Assembly (NCBI RefSeq): GCF_036924645.1
Contig: NZ_JAZHRX010000001.1
Location: 3,348,001 to 3,412,000, forward strand
Direction of reading: 5' to 3'
DNA: 64,000 nt
DNA from: Bradyrhizobium sp. AZCC 2176
GTDB taxonomy: Bacteria; Pseudomonadota; Alphaproteobacteria; Rhizobiales; Xanthobacteraceae
In this document: piece by piece, positions 35,511 through 45,219 of the stretch
Position numbering within the stretch: position 1 is the first letter of the stretch
Layout of the letters: each line of letters opens with the position of its first letter
The notes under the pieces: model-generated
The model's input: only the letters and a program-made list of their open reading frames with translations
Database searches by the model: none
What the model was told of the DNA's origin: nothing
Program-made: the position numbers and the translations under genes

Positions 35511-36908
35511 ATGAGCAACAAGATGTGGGGCGGCCGGTTCACCGAGCGTCCCGATGCGATCATGGAGGAAATCAACGTCTCGATCGACGTCGACCGTCAC
35601 CTCTATGCCCAGGACATCGCCGCGTCCAAGGCCCACGCGGCGATGCTGGCCGCGCAAGGCATTATCACTGCGAGTGATGCGAAAAATGTCGCCAAGGGTC
35701 TAGACACGATTTTGTCAGAAATCGGCAAGGGCTCCTTCGATTTCAAGCGCGCGCTCGAGGACATCCATATGAATGTCGAGAGCCGGCTTGCCGAATTGAT
35801 CGGGCCCGCCGCCGGACGGCTGCACACCGCGCGCTCCCGCAATGACCAGGTGGCGACCGATTTCCGGCTCTATGTCCGCGACACCATCGACGAGACCGAT
35901 GCGGCGCTGGCTGCCTTCCAGCACGCGTTGGCCAGCCGCGCACTGGAACACGCCGCGACCGTGATGCCGGGCTTTACCCATCTGCAGACCGCACAGCCGG
36001 TGACCTTCGGGCATCATCTGCTCGCCTATGTCGAGATGGCCGCGCGCGACCGTGGCCGCTTTGCCGATGCGCGCAAGCGCTTGAACGAATCGCCGCTTGG
36101 GGCTGCGGCGCTGGCCGGAACCTCGTTTCCGATCGACCGCACGGCGACCGCCAGGGCGCTCGGCTTCGACCGCCCGATGGCCAATTCTCTGGATGCGGTC
36201 TCGGACCGCGACTTCGTGCTCGAAACCCTGTCGGCTGCCTCGATCGCGGCCGTGCACATGTCGCGGTTTGCCGAGGAAATCGTGATCTGGACCTCGCCGC
36301 TGGTCGGCCTAGTGCGGCTCTCCGACAAGTTCACCACCGGCTCCTCGATCATGCCGCAGAAGCGCAATCCGGACGCGGCCGAACTGGTGCGCGCCAAGAC
36401 CGGCCGGGTGATCGGCGCGCTCAACGGTCTCCTGATCGTGATGAAGGGGCTGCCGCTCGCCTATCAAAAGGACATGCAGGAGGACAAGCAGGGCGCGATG
36501 GAAGCGTTTTCCGCGCTCTCGCTCGCGATTCGCGCGATGACCGGCATGGTCATCGATCTCGTCCCCGACGAGAACAGGATGAAGGCCGCCGCCGGCGAGG
36601 GCTATGCCACTGCCACCGATCTGGCCGACTGGCTGGTGCGGACGCTGAAAATGCCGTTCCGCGATGCGCATCACGTCACCGGGCGCATCGTTGGTCTCGC
36701 CTCGAAGCAGGGCGTGGCGCTGCATGAACTGCCGCTCAAGGCGATGCAGGAGGTCGAGCCGAAGATTTCGGCCGATGCCCTGCGCGTGCTGTCGGTGGAG
36801 GCCTCGGTCAAGAGCCGGACCAGCTATGGCGGCACCGCGCCGAAGAACGTGCTCATCCAGGCCAAAGCCTGGCTGAAGCGGCTGGAAAAAGAGCAAAAAT
36901 TGGGCTGA
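35511..36908 (+). CDS. argH: Argininosuccinate lyase
   Basis: A 465-residue lyase for the last step of arginine synthesis, splitting argininosuccinate to arginine and fumarate. [18 protein letters not shown] opens it, [20 protein letters not shown] holds the substrate loop, [17 protein letters not shown] the catalytic His region, and [20 protein letters not shown] the fumarase-superfamily signature with the catalytic Ser. Full length. It is followed by the LptM-like lipoprotein and lysA, a common alphaproteobacterial order. It is divergent from the TlpA-like gene. Confidence 0.97.
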   Translation: MSNKMWGGRFTERPDAIMEEINVSIDVDRHLYAQDIAASKAHAAMLAAQGIITASDAKNVAKGLDTILSEIGKGSFDFKRALEDIHMNVESRLAELIGPAAGRLHTARSRNDQVATDFRLYVRDTIDETDAALAAFQHALASRALEHAATVMPGFTHLQTAQPVTFGHHLLAYVEMAARDRGRFADARKRLNESPLGAAALAGTSFPIDRTATARALGFDRPMANSLDAVSDRDFVLETLSAASIAAVHMSRFAEEIVIWTSPLVGLVRLSDKFTTGSSIMPQKRNPDAAELVRAKTGRVIGALNGLLIVMKGLPLAYQKDMQEDKQGAMEAFSALSLAIRAMTGMVIDLVPDENRMKAAAGEGYATATDLADWLVRTLKMPFRDAHHVTGRIVGLASKQGVALHELPLKAMQEVEPKISADALRVLSVEASVKSRTSYGGTAPKNVLIQAKAWLKRLEKEQKLG

Positions 36909-37020
36909 GGAAAAAATTTCGCTGCAATCTCTTAGGTTTTTCTTGGGTTTCCGTGGCCCATCGGCACTCGCCAGGCTGCGGTAATCTTTGTATGGTGCGG
37001 TGCGCATTGGGGATTTCGTC

Positions 37021-37287
37021 GTGATCAGTAACTACCGCCCGTCATCGTCGGGATGGGCCATCATCCTGTTGAGCGCGACTGCGCTCGCGCTGGGGGGCTG
37101 CGGACGCAAGAGCGGGCTCGACCTGCCGCCGAACGCGGCGGCGCCGCAGGCCCAGGCCACATCGGATACCGAGGTCGAGCGCGCCGCGCAGCCCGGCGTC
37201 TTCAATTCGACCTACGGATCCGAGGCAGGCCCCAGCGCGCCCAGGGGCGGCAAGAAGAAATTCGTTCTCGATCCGCTGCTGGACTGA
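37021..37287 (+). CDS. LptM-like small lipoprotein
   Basis: An 88-residue lipoprotein: hydrophobic signal WAIILLSATALALGGC with lipobox before Cys, then GRKSGLDLPPN, which recalls the CGxKGPLxxP start of LptM (YifL), a factor for LPS transport complex assembly. The tail ends with KKKFVLDPLLD. The start is uncertain: GTG 37021 has GGGG at about eight bases and I prefer it to the TTG at 36988. It is encoded 15 bases ahead of lysA, as often seen in alphaproteobacteria. Confidence 0.75.
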   Translation: MISNYRPSSSGWAIILLSATALALGGCGRKSGLDLPPNAAAPQAQATSDTEVERAAQPGVFNSTYGSEAGPSAPRGGKKKFVLDPLLD

Positions 37288-37302
37288 GACGGGGCACTAG
37301 GC

Positions 37303-38568
37303 ATGAATCACTTCGACTACCGCAACGGCGTGCTCCACGCCGAGGCCGTGAGCCTGTCTGAACTGGCGGATGCCGTCGGCACGCCGTTCTATTGCTATTC
37401 GACGGCGACGCTGGAGCGCCACTACCGCGTCTTCACCGAGGCCTTTGCCGGCGAGAAGACGCTGGTCTGCTACGCCATGAAGGCCAATTCCAACCAGTCG
37501 GTGCTGCGCACGCTGGCCAAACTCGGCGCCGGGGCCGACGTCGTGTCCGGCGGCGAGTTGAAGCGCGCGCTGGCGGCAGGGATTCCGCCGAGCAAGATTC
37601 TTTTCTCGGGCGTCGGCAAGACCGAAGCCGAACTGCGCGCCGCGCTCGCCGCCGATATTCTCTGCATCAACGTCGAATCCGAGCCCGAACTGGAATTGCT
37701 GTCGAAACTCGCGGTCGAGACCGGCAAGACCGCGCGGATTTCGTTGCGTGTCAATCCGGACGTCGATGCCGGCACCCACGCCAAGATCGCCACCGGCAAG
37801 TCCGAGAACAAGTTTGGCATTCCGATTCTGCGGGCGCGCGAGGTCTATGGCCGTGCGGCGACGCTGCCGGGAATCGAGGTGACCGGCACCGACATGCATA
37901 TCGGCAGCCAGATCACGGATCTCAGCAAGATGGAGACCGCGTTCCGGATTCTTTCCGATTTCGTGCAGACGCTGCGCGCCGACGGCCACACCATCGAGCA
38001 TATCGATTTCGGCGGCGGGCTCGGCATTCCCTATCATGCGGACCAGGAGGCGCCGCCGCTGCCGTCGGCCTATGCCGCGATGGTCAAGCGGGTGACGCAT
38101 AATCTCGGATGCACGCTGATGTTCGAGCCGGGCCGGATGATCGTCGGCAACGCCGGCATCCTCGTCTCTCGCGTCATCTATGTGAAGCCGGGCGAGGCCA
38201 AGAACTTCGTCATCATCGATGCCGCGATGAACGATTTGATCCGCCCGACGCTGTACGAGGCTCACCATGATATCCTGCCGGTTCGCGAGTCGGCCAAGGG
38301 CGCGCCAACGATTACGGCCGACGTGGTCGGGCCGGTCTGCGAAACCGGCGACTATCTCGCGCTCGACCGCAACCTGCCCGAACCGAAGCCCGGCGATCTT
38401 CTTGCCATCATGACCGCCGGCGCCTACGGCGCGGTGCAGTCCGGCTTCTACAATACGCGGCCTTTAGTGCCGGAAGTCCTCGTCAAGGACGACCAGTACG
38501 CCGTGGTGCGCCCGCGCATCGAGGTCGAGGAATTGATCGCGATGGATAAGCCGGCGCCCTGGCTGTGA
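37303..38568 (+). CDS. lysA: Diaminopimelate decarboxylase
   Basis: A 421-residue PLP enzyme for the last step of lysine synthesis. The PLP Lys is in VCYAMKANSNQSVL, the phosphate-binding Gly-rich loop IDFGGGLGIPY, DMHIGSQITD the specificity helix, and the C-terminal active-site Cys in GPVCETGDYLALDR. Full length and intact. Probably in one transcript with the LptM-like gene. Confidence 0.96.
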   Translation: MNHFDYRNGVLHAEAVSLSELADAVGTPFYCYSTATLERHYRVFTEAFAGEKTLVCYAMKANSNQSVLRTLAKLGAGADVVSGGELKRALAAGIPPSKILFSGVGKTEAELRAALAADILCINVESEPELELLSKLAVETGKTARISLRVNPDVDAGTHAKIATGKSENKFGIPILRAREVYGRAATLPGIEVTGTDMHIGSQITDLSKMETAFRILSDFVQTLRADGHTIEHIDFGGGLGIPYHADQEAPPLPSAYAAMVKRVTHNLGCTLMFEPGRMIVGNAGILVSRVIYVKPGEAKNFVIIDAAMNDLIRPTLYEAHHDILPVRESAKGAPTITADVVGPVCETGDYLALDRNLPEPKPGDLLAIMTAGAYGAVQSGFYNTRPLVPEVLVKDDQYAVVRPRIEVEELIAMDKPAPWL

Positions 38569-38602
38569 GCGTTGTCGCTTCGATGGTCTCCTGAAGCGTC
38601 CG

Positions 38603-38854
38603 TCAGACAGTTTCGGCTGTTTGGGCCGTTATCACCGCACTCGTTCTTTGCGCTGCGTCATAGACCTTGACCTGAAGCATCGGGAATTTGGTTTTGAGTT
38701 CCCGCGCTTTCTTTTCGGCGGCTTCCTTTGTATCGAATACCGCCTTCGTCTGACCGTCGACCTCCATGCCAAAACCTTCCGTGATCGTGACATCAGCGCG
38801 CATGATGTTCCTGGGTATTGGCTCCTCGGGCGTTGTCGTCACGGGCTTTCTCAT
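38603..38854 (-). CDS. Small conserved soluble protein, unknown function
   Basis: An 83-residue protein with the central stretch EVDGQTKAVFDTKEAAEKKARELKTKFPMLQVKVYDAA, reading like a small alpha/beta domain that could resemble a ferredoxin-like or PepSY-like unit. No signal peptide or catalytic motif is seen. ATG 38854 has AAGGGAGGT upstream (minus strand). It converges on lysA with a short gap. I do not recognise a named family. Confidence 0.6.
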   Translation of the reverse strand: MRKPVTTTPEEPIPRNIMRADVTITEGFGMEVDGQTKAVFDTKEAAEKKARELKTKFPMLQVKVYDAAQRTSAVITAQTAETV

Positions 38855-39167
38855 CGCGGACCTCCCTTGTTATGTTCTGGCTACTGCCGCGTTATGGGCA
38901 CTGGCTGCAAAACGAGGGTGGATGTTTTCGCCAAAGATTCTCACCAAAGATTCTCATTCGTCAGCGACTTGAAATCGCATTCCATGCTCATATCTAAAAC
39001 GCAGTCGATATGGATTCGTTCGGCAACCGCTCTCCGCTGGAGCCACGAACGGATACCGCGCCCTCGAAGTTTGAGCGCCGCCCGCAGTGGCCCATCGACT
39101 GGATTGCAGCAGAACAATTCCTCCAGTGAACGTCGCACGGCTCTGCCGGAGCGGCATATGGACCAAC
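38855..39167. other. Intergenic region with a tandem 13-bp repeat
   Basis: About 310 bases between two small divergent genes. CCAAAGATTCTCA occurs twice in direct tandem at 38931-38956. No convincing gene or RNA fold is seen otherwise. Confidence 0.5.
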
Positions 39168-39449
39168 ATGAAATACATTTCGGAACTTAAGCCGGCAACG
39201 GCACAATCACGCCCAAATGCGAAAGCTATGGCCGGTGCGCTGCACCGCCGATCGCGGCCCGCCCGAAGAAATGAATCTTCCGGGTTCCCTCGCCCTCAGA
39301 CGAAGAATGCTCAGAGCGCAGAGAAAAACTATGAACGCTACCTGGCCTTGGCCCGCGCTGAAGCGCTGAGGGGAGACCGGATCGCGGCGGAGAATTTTTT
39401 CCAGCATGCCGAGCACTATTTCCGGTCGATGGCGAAGAATGCGAATTAG
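39168..39449 (+). CDS. Short DUF4167-domain protein
   Basis: A 93-residue protein. Its C-terminal half SAEKNYERYLALARAEALRGDRIAAENFFQHAEHYFRSM is the core of DUF4167, a helical-hairpin (TPR-like) domain known from longer alphaproteobacterial proteins of about 200-250 residues. This version keeps only the core and a basic Arg-rich leader (ALHRRSRPARRNE). Start ATG 39168 is tentative as the ribosome binding site is weak. It could bind RNA or ribosome parts by analogy, but that is speculation. Confidence 0.6.
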   Translation: MKYISELKPATAQSRPNAKAMAGALHRRSRPARRNESSGFPRPQTKNAQSAEKNYERYLALARAEALRGDRIAAENFFQHAEHYFRSMAKNAN

Positions 39450-39539
39450 TGTGCCGTAGGTGGAGCGACTTGTCCGCCGCAGCTCATCAACCAGCGAAGG
39501 CGGAAGCGATACCCATCACGACAGAGCCGATGAACGGCC

Positions 39540-41051
39540 TCACCAGTTGAAAAAAGGATTTCCGAAAGGCGAGCGCCCGAAAGGCTGGCTGCGTGGGAAT
39601 GCGTAGCGGAACTCGCTCCCCGGACTGCGTCGCCGCCGCTTGATGCCGCCTTGCGGTTCGCCGCTCAACAGCACCACGAATTCCGTTCCCTTGCCGGTTT
39701 CCGAGCTCAACGGCTCGTCCGTGACGATCAGAGAGGATCGCGGCGCAATACCGACGATGCGATCCAATACGTCCTGCGGAATGGCGATGCGGTCGAGCGC
39801 GGCCTTTGCGCTGTCCAGGTCCGTCGGCACCGGCTCAACGTCGCGACCACTGCTCCCATGCGCCCGGACCTGTGGCTCGACCGTGCCGCCCGGCGCGTGT
39901 CCGCCGCGCAACGAGACGACGCTCCATCGCAACCTGGCGTCGTCGGTCGTGCGCTCGAGGGCGGTGAAGACATGCGTGCCGATGGGACGATCGGGATCTG
40001 CGATCGTGACCGGACTATCAAAGACAGGCTCAAATGCCTGCCGCACATAAAGCCGCTGGGTCTTGCGGCTGATCAACACCGATACCGGCTGGAGTTCGCG
40101 CGCGATCTGCCGGGCCGCCTCGGCTGCCGCAGATCGCGCAGCCTCCGCCGCGGCGGCGGCTTCCCGCGCAGACGTAACGGCATCGAGCTTCAGTTGCAGA
40201 TCCGCTTTGGCGGCGTCCCATTGCAGTTGCAGTTCCGCGAGCCTGGCGGCTGCCTGCGCCTTGGCGCCCTCAGCCTGCTCCTTTGCTTCCGGCGAGGCGG
40301 CGGAGCCAAGCGCCGTCTCGGCGGCCGCCAATTGCACCTCGGCTCTGAGCTTCAGATTTTCCGCCGTGCGCACCGGTGCCGTGGCCCGCGTGGCCTCACG
40401 GGACGCGGTAACCGCGGCTAATCTCACCTTGACCGCATTCTTCGCCGTCTCTTGCGCCTCTGCGGCACGGGAGGCGGCCAGGGCGGCGGCGCCGGGCTTG
40501 GGTTGGAACAGAAGCGGATGGGCGAGCTCAACGGGCGACGCTTCGCTTGGCGCCACGATCACCCGCATGCCCATCGCGGTCGCGTCGAACAGGCGTCCGG
40601 CGAAGTCAAATGGCAGCCGGATACAGCCATGGGACGCCGGACGCCCTGGCAGGACGCCGCCATGGAGTGCGATGCCTGACCAGGTGATGCGTTGCATATG
40701 CGGCATGAACGCGTCGTCATACAGATTCGAGTAATGCTCCTCGACTTTCTGGATGATGCTGAAGATGCCTGCGGGCGTTTCGCGTCCCTTCGTGCCGCTC
40801 GATACCGGCGCGCGCAGGATCCATCCCTTGGCGTCGTAGACGGTGATCCGCTGGTTGCGGAGCGAAACGACGGCCATGATCGGCTCGCCGGCGCTGCGCG
40901 ACTGAATGAACTCGATCTGGCGCTCGCTCGAGCCGCTTCTGGCGACCGCATGGTCTCCCGCCGCGATCAGCACGGCCAGAGCCGTAGCGGCAAGATAGGC
41001 GGGCGGCAGCCGGTTCTGCCTGCACTTCGGATTTACGCAACGAGACGTCAT
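39540..41051 (-). CDS. L,D-transpeptidase (YkuD) with long Ala-rich linker
   Basis: A 503-residue exported protein (signal AYLAATALAVLIAAGDHAVA). The YkuD domain (residues 55-170) has HGGVLPGRPASHGCIRLP with catalytic Cys, His, Ser and Arg. It makes 3-3 crosslinks in peptidoglycan or attaches proteins to it. Residues 190-320 are Ala/Glu/Arg-rich and likely a coiled coil. The part after 325 (VSVLISRKTQRLYVRQAFEPVFDSPVTIADPDRPIGTHVFTA) resembles the start of another YkuD domain without the Cys motif. Family length is usually shorter. Confidence 0.85.
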   Translation of the reverse strand: MTSRCVNPKCRQNRLPPAYLAATALAVLIAAGDHAVARSGSSERQIEFIQSRSAGEPIMAVVSLRNQRITVYDAKGWILRAPVSSGTKGRETPAGIFSIIQKVEEHYSNLYDDAFMPHMQRITWSGIALHGGVLPGRPASHGCIRLPFDFAGRLFDATAMGMRVIVAPSEASPVELAHPLLFQPKPGAAALAASRAAEAQETAKNAVKVRLAAVTASREATRATAPVRTAENLKLRAEVQLAAAETALGSAASPEAKEQAEGAKAQAAARLAELQLQWDAAKADLQLKLDAVTSAREAAAAAEAARSAAAEAARQIARELQPVSVLISRKTQRLYVRQAFEPVFDSPVTIADPDRPIGTHVFTALERTTDDARLRWSVVSLRGGHAPGGTVEPQVRAHGSSGRDVEPVPTDLDSAKAALDRIAIPQDVLDRIVGIAPRSSLIVTDEPLSSETGKGTEFVVLLSGEPQGGIKRRRRSPGSEFRYAFPRSQPFGRSPFGNPFFNW

Positions 41052-41154
41052 GCGCGTCCCAACTGATCGATCGGATCAACGCCAGTTTCTGCTCACGTCC
41101 GTTCAGAACGTAACGCCATTCGGCCGCACTTGCCAATCCAGAACTGCGTCGGCG

Positions 41155-42063
41155 CTATTTCACCGCGTGGCTGCCCTTTGCCCCGCCGACCACCACACCC
41201 GCCGCCTTCTCGATCGGCTTGATGGCGGCGGTGAAATCCGACTCTGCGCCCTCGTCGCGGATCACGACTTCCCAGAGCCGCCCGACCGCCTCGGCGACTT
41301 CCATCGATAGCCCCAGCGACTTCATCTCTTCCAGCGCGAGCCGCACATCCTTCACCATCAAGCCGGTGGCAAAGCCGAAATCGAAGCTGCGCGGCAGCAC
41401 CGAGCGCGGAAACTTGTCGCGGCTGGCGGTATTCAGCCCGGACCCCGCGTTAATGACGTCGATCATCACGGCCGGATCGAGCCCCGCCTTGACGCCCATC
41501 ACCACGGCTTCCGAGGTCGCCACCATCGCGGTCGCGGAGAGGAAGTTGTTCGCAAGCTTCATCGTCTGCGCCGAGCCGGGTTTCTCGCCGATGAAGAACA
41601 CTTTCCCGATCACGTCGAGCGCGGGCTTTGCCGCCTCATAGTCGGCACGCGGGCCGGAGACCATCACGGCCAGCGTTCCCTTCTCGGCGCCGCCGACGCC
41701 GCCGCTCACCGGGCTGTCGATCTGCACGATGTTGTTCTTTGCCAAGAGGCCGTGAATCCGCGTAGCCATCTGCGAGCCGACGGTCGAGAGATCGACGAAG
41801 CGTCTGACGCGCTTGCCTTCCATCACGCCGCCTGCGCCGGTCGCGACCTCGAGTGAAGCCTGCAGCGACGGCAGGCTCGCCAGCACGGTCTCGCAGCGAT
41901 CGGCGACGTCCTTGGGCGACGATGCCGCTTGCGCACCGAGCGCGACGAGCTTGTCGGTCGCTGCCTTCCGCGTATCGAACACGGTGAGTTGGTGCCCGGC
42001 CTCGATCAGGCGGCGCGCCATCGGAAAGCCCATATTCCCGAGGCCGATGAATCCGATTTCCAT
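41155..42063 (-). CDS. 3-Hydroxyisobutyrate dehydrogenase-family beta-hydroxyacid dehydrogenase
   Basis: A 302-residue NAD(P)-dependent dehydrogenase. The family signature FIGLGNMGFPMARRL is at the start, the substrate loop DSPVSGGVGGAEKGTLAVM at about 120, and the catalytic Lys in MKLANNFLSA at about 170. Members act on 3-hydroxyisobutyrate, tartronate semialdehyde or related acids, and the exact substrate cannot be told. No adjacent valine-degradation gene helps. Full length. Confidence 0.9.
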   Translation of the reverse strand: MEIGFIGLGNMGFPMARRLIEAGHQLTVFDTRKAATDKLVALGAQAASSPKDVADRCETVLASLPSLQASLEVATGAGGVMEGKRVRRFVDLSTVGSQMATRIHGLLAKNNIVQIDSPVSGGVGGAEKGTLAVMVSGPRADYEAAKPALDVIGKVFFIGEKPGSAQTMKLANNFLSATAMVATSEAVVMGVKAGLDPAVMIDVINAGSGLNTASRDKFPRSVLPRSFDFGFATGLMVKDVRLALEEMKSLGLSMEVAEAVGRLWEVVIRDEGAESDFTAAIKPIEKAAGVVVGGAKGSHAVK

Positions 42064-42074
42064 GGTGCTGTTTC

Positions 42075-42125
42075 CTTTACTTCGTCATTGCGAGCCAGCG
42101 GGTCGCGCGCATGACGCTTCCTCAC
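42075..42125. repeat. Short family A-like repeat element (partial)
   Basis: CGTCATTGCGAGCCAGCGGGTCGCGCGCATGACGCTTCCTC carries the CGTCATTGCGAG start of the larger repeats at 21525 and 59561 but only a short inner part. It lies between the hydroxyisobutyrate dehydrogenase and TIGR02302 genes. Confidence 0.5.
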
Positions 42126-42279
42126 GTATTTTTACGGATCGAGATCGACGTTATGGGGCTAGAGCCCGGCAGTCACGCCTTCGTGTTATGCGTATTTCCG
42201 GGTGTGGGTTACCCCGGGAACAGGTGCCTCATTGCCGCCGTTGTGCTAGGCTGACTTGTCGGCAACCCCGGAGAGATTG

Positions 42280-44919
42280 TTGAACGGCGCGTCCCCCGAC
42301 CCCACGAAAACCGCCCGCGAGCCGGATGCTGTCGCACGGCTTCAGCTCACGCAGGCTCAGCAACGGGCGCAATATGCGATTGCGTGGGAACGCGCATGGC
42401 CGAGCTTCGCCCGGATTTTGAGCGTCGTCGGACTGTTCCTGGTGGCGTCCTGGGTCGGTTTGTGGCTGGTGCTGCCTTTCCTTGCACGCGCGATCGGCAT
42501 CGGTCTCTTTGCCGTGCTGGCGCTGGCGGCGTTATTCCCGCTCGCGCGGTTTCGCTGGCCGACCCGCGAAGAGGCGTTGAGCCGGCTCGACCGCGGCACC
42601 GGCATTCGCCACCGCCCGGCGACCGCGCTGACCGATACGCTCTCAACAAAGGATCCGATCGCGCAGGCGCTGTGGCGGGAGCAGCGCGAGCGCACGCTGG
42701 CCTCGCTCAAGCGGATTCGCGCCGGACTGCCTTCGCCGCGCCTGCCGATCCACGATCCCTGGGCGCTGCGCGCGCTGGTCATGGTGATGCTGGCAGCGGC
42801 CTATGTCGCCGCCGGCGACGAGCGCGCGCTGCGAATTGCCGCGGCGTTCGACTGGAACGGCGTGCTGGCGCCGGCCAACGTCCGGGTCGATGCCTGGGTG
42901 ACCCCGCCGGTCTATACCGGCAAGCCGCCGGTTATTTTGTCCGCCAACCGGGATGCGGCGTCGCCCGATAGCGGAGCGCCGCTGTCGGTGCCGTCAGGCA
43001 GCACGCTGCTGGTGCGTTCCAGCGGCGGCGCCATCGATGTCGTGGTCGGCGGCGGCGTGACCGAGGTCGCGCCGGGCGAACAGGCGCCGAAGGGTACCAA
43101 CGAACGGCACTTCAAGATCACCGGCGACGGCTCCGCCCATGTCCGCGCGCCGTCCGGCCAGCCGCTGTGGCGCTTCGCCGCCACGCCCGACCGTGCGCCG
43201 AGCATTTCACTCGCCAAGGATCCGGAACGCCAGGCCCGCGGTTCGCTGCAGATGTCCTACAAGCTCGAGGACGATTACGGCGTCACCGAAGCGCGCGCGC
43301 AATTCGCCGCCCGCAACGCGGATGCGGCCAAAGAAACCAACAAGGACGGCAAGAACGAAGGCAAGGACGGGAAGAACAAGGAGGCCGACAAGGCCGAGCC
43401 GCGGCCGCTGTTCGAGCCGCCGCAGTTTCCGCTGGTGCTGCCGAATGCGCGCACCCGCAACGGCGTCGGTCAGACCGTGAAGGACCTCAGCGAAGATCCT
43501 TACGCCGGTGCCGACGTGACGCTGACGCTCACGGCCAAGGACGAGGCCGGCAATGAAGGCAAGAGCGAGCCGTTCAATATGCGGCTGCCGGAGCGGTTGT
43601 TCACAAAACCGCTGGCGCGCGCCCTGATCGAGCAGCGCCGCATCCTGGCGCTCGACGCCAACCAGAATGCGCAGGTCTATACCGCGCTCGATGCGTTGAT
43701 GATCGCGCCTGAACTGTTCACGCCGGAGGCCGGCCACTATCTCGGCCTGTACAGCGTGTCCCGCCAGTTGGAGGCGGCGCGCACCGACGTAGCGCTGCGC
43801 GAGGTCGTCGCCAGCCTGTGGGCGCTGGCGGTCACCATCGAGGACGGCAACATCAGCGATGTCGACAAGGCGTTGCGCGCGGCGCAGGAGGCGCTCAAGC
43901 AGGCGCTGGAACGCGGCGCCACCGACGAGGAGATCAAGAAGCTGACGGACAATCTGCGGGCCGCGCTGGACAATTTCCTGCGCCAGCTCGCCGAGCAGTT
44001 CCGCAACAATCCGCAGCAATTGGCGCGTCCGCTCGATCCCAATACCAAGATGCTGAGCCAGCAGGATCTCAAAAGCATGCTGGACCGGCTGGAGCGGATG
44101 TCGCGCTCCGGCGACAAGGATGCCGCCAAACAGCTCCTGGAACAGCTCCAGCAGATGCTGGAAAACCTGCAGATGGCGCAGCCCGGCCAGGGCGGCGACA
44201 ATGAGATGGAGCAGGCGCTGAACGAGCTCGGCGACATGATCCGCAAGCAGCAGCAATTACGCGACAAGACCTACAAGCAGGGCCAGGATTCCAGGCGCGA
44301 CCGCATGCGCGGCAAGCAGGGTGACCAGAGCATGGGCGACCTGCAGCAGGACCAGCAGGGCCTGCGCGACCGGCTGAAGAAATTGCAGGAAGAACTCGCC
44401 AAGCGCGGCATGGGACCGGGCCAGCGCGGTCAACAGGGCCAGCAGGGCCAACAAGGCCAGCGCGGCGAACAGGGACAGGGCCAGCAGGGCCAGGGTGGCG
44501 ACCAGGGCGACGGCGAGGACGGACTCGATCAGGCTGATTCCGCGATGGGCGATGCCACCGGCCGGCTCGGCGAGGGCAATGCCGACGGCGCGGTGGACTC
44601 GCAGGGCAGAGCGCTGGACGCGCTGCGCAAGGGCGCCCAGAGCCTTGCCGAGGCCATGCAGCAGGGTGACGGCGACCAGCCGGGCGACGGCCCCGGCAAT
44701 CCGAGAGGCCGCCAGCAGGGCGCGGCCAATTCGACCGATCCGCTCGGGCGGCCGATGCGCCACAACGAATTCACCGACGACTATACGGTGAAGATCCCCG
44801 GCGAGATCGATGTGCAGCGGGTGCGCCGGATCCTCGAGGAACTGCGCCGCCGCCTCGGCGATCCGTCCCGCCCGCAGATCGAACTCGATTACATCGAGCG
44901 GCTGTTGAAGGATTATTGA
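42280..44919 (+). CDS. TIGR02302/DUF4175-family large membrane protein
   Basis: An ~880-residue protein. Two hydrophobic helices near the N-terminus (residues ~45-90) with PFLARAIGIGLFAVLALAALFPLARF, a beta-rich periplasmic-like part with AWVTPPVYTGKPPV, a helical part (DALMIAPELFTPEAGHYLGLYSVSRQL), and a Gln/Gly-rich segment (QRGQQGQQGQQGQ ... about residues 715-760). The family TIGR02302 is confined mainly to alphaproteobacteria and has no known function. A TTG start at 42280 is preferred with GGAGAG upstream; the frame opens at 42256. Stop is normal. Confidence 0.85.
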   Translation: MNGASPDPTKTAREPDAVARLQLTQAQQRAQYAIAWERAWPSFARILSVVGLFLVASWVGLWLVLPFLARAIGIGLFAVLALAALFPLARFRWPTREEALSRLDRGTGIRHRPATALTDTLSTKDPIAQALWREQRERTLASLKRIRAGLPSPRLPIHDPWALRALVMVMLAAAYVAAGDERALRIAAAFDWNGVLAPANVRVDAWVTPPVYTGKPPVILSANRDAASPDSGAPLSVPSGSTLLVRSSGGAIDVVVGGGVTEVAPGEQAPKGTNERHFKITGDGSAHVRAPSGQPLWRFAATPDRAPSISLAKDPERQARGSLQMSYKLEDDYGVTEARAQFAARNADAAKETNKDGKNEGKDGKNKEADKAEPRPLFEPPQFPLVLPNARTRNGVGQTVKDLSEDPYAGADVTLTLTAKDEAGNEGKSEPFNMRLPERLFTKPLARALIEQRRILALDANQNAQVYTALDALMIAPELFTPEAGHYLGLYSVSRQLEAARTDVALREVVASLWALAVTIEDGNISDVDKALRAAQEALKQALERGATDEEIKKLTDNLRAALDNFLRQLAEQFRNNPQQLARPLDPNTKMLSQQDLKSMLDRLERMSRSGDKDAAKQLLEQLQQMLENLQMAQPGQGGDNEMEQALNELGDMIRKQQQLRDKTYKQGQDSRRDRMRGKQGDQSMGDLQQDQQGLRDRLKKLQEELAKRGMGPGQRGQQGQQGQQGQRGEQGQGQQGQGGDQGDGEDGLDQADSAMGDATGRLGEGNADGAVDSQGRALDALRKGAQSLAEAMQQGDGDQPGDGPGNPRGRQQGAANSTDPLGRPMRHNEFTDDYTVKIPGEIDVQRVRRILEELRRRLGDPSRPQIELDYIERLLKDY

Positions 44920-44947
44920 ACGGCGCCACTAGCGGCGTGAATCAGGA

Positions 44948-45163
44948 CTAGTTGCTGCCGCGCCGTTTTTTGGCCTGTAGCCATCCAACGATTGCGACCG
45001 GAACGCAAAGGCCCGCCCCAATGATCACGGTACCCCAGTTTTTCGTGAGGTAACCCTGTGAGACCAGAACGTGGGCCAAAGCTGCTGATACGAAGAATCC
45101 CGCAAATCCGGCGGTCCACTGTACAGGCGTCCACCAGTACGGGCCCTTGTTGATTTTGACCAA
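44948..45163 (-). CDS. Small two-helix membrane protein
   Basis: A 71-residue protein read from TTG 45163: VKINKGPYWWTPVQWTAGFAGFFVSAALAHVLVSQGYLTKNWGTVIIGAGLCVPVAIVGWLQAKKRRGSN. It has two hydrophobic helices with a Trp-rich lead and a basic tail. GAGG lies about ten bases before TTG. The frame is open to ATG 45277, but that adds an Arg/Phe-rich stretch across the 21-bp repeats and looks non-coding. Unknown family, moderately convincing. Confidence 0.45.
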   Translation of the reverse strand: MVKINKGPYWWTPVQWTAGFAGFFVSAALAHVLVSQGYLTKNWGTVIIGAGLCVPVAIVGWLQAKKRRGSN

Positions 45164-45219
45164 TTTCTGAGGCCTCTTTGACGCTCTGAATACGATCGGA
45201 ACATTCTGGAGCGTGTTCC

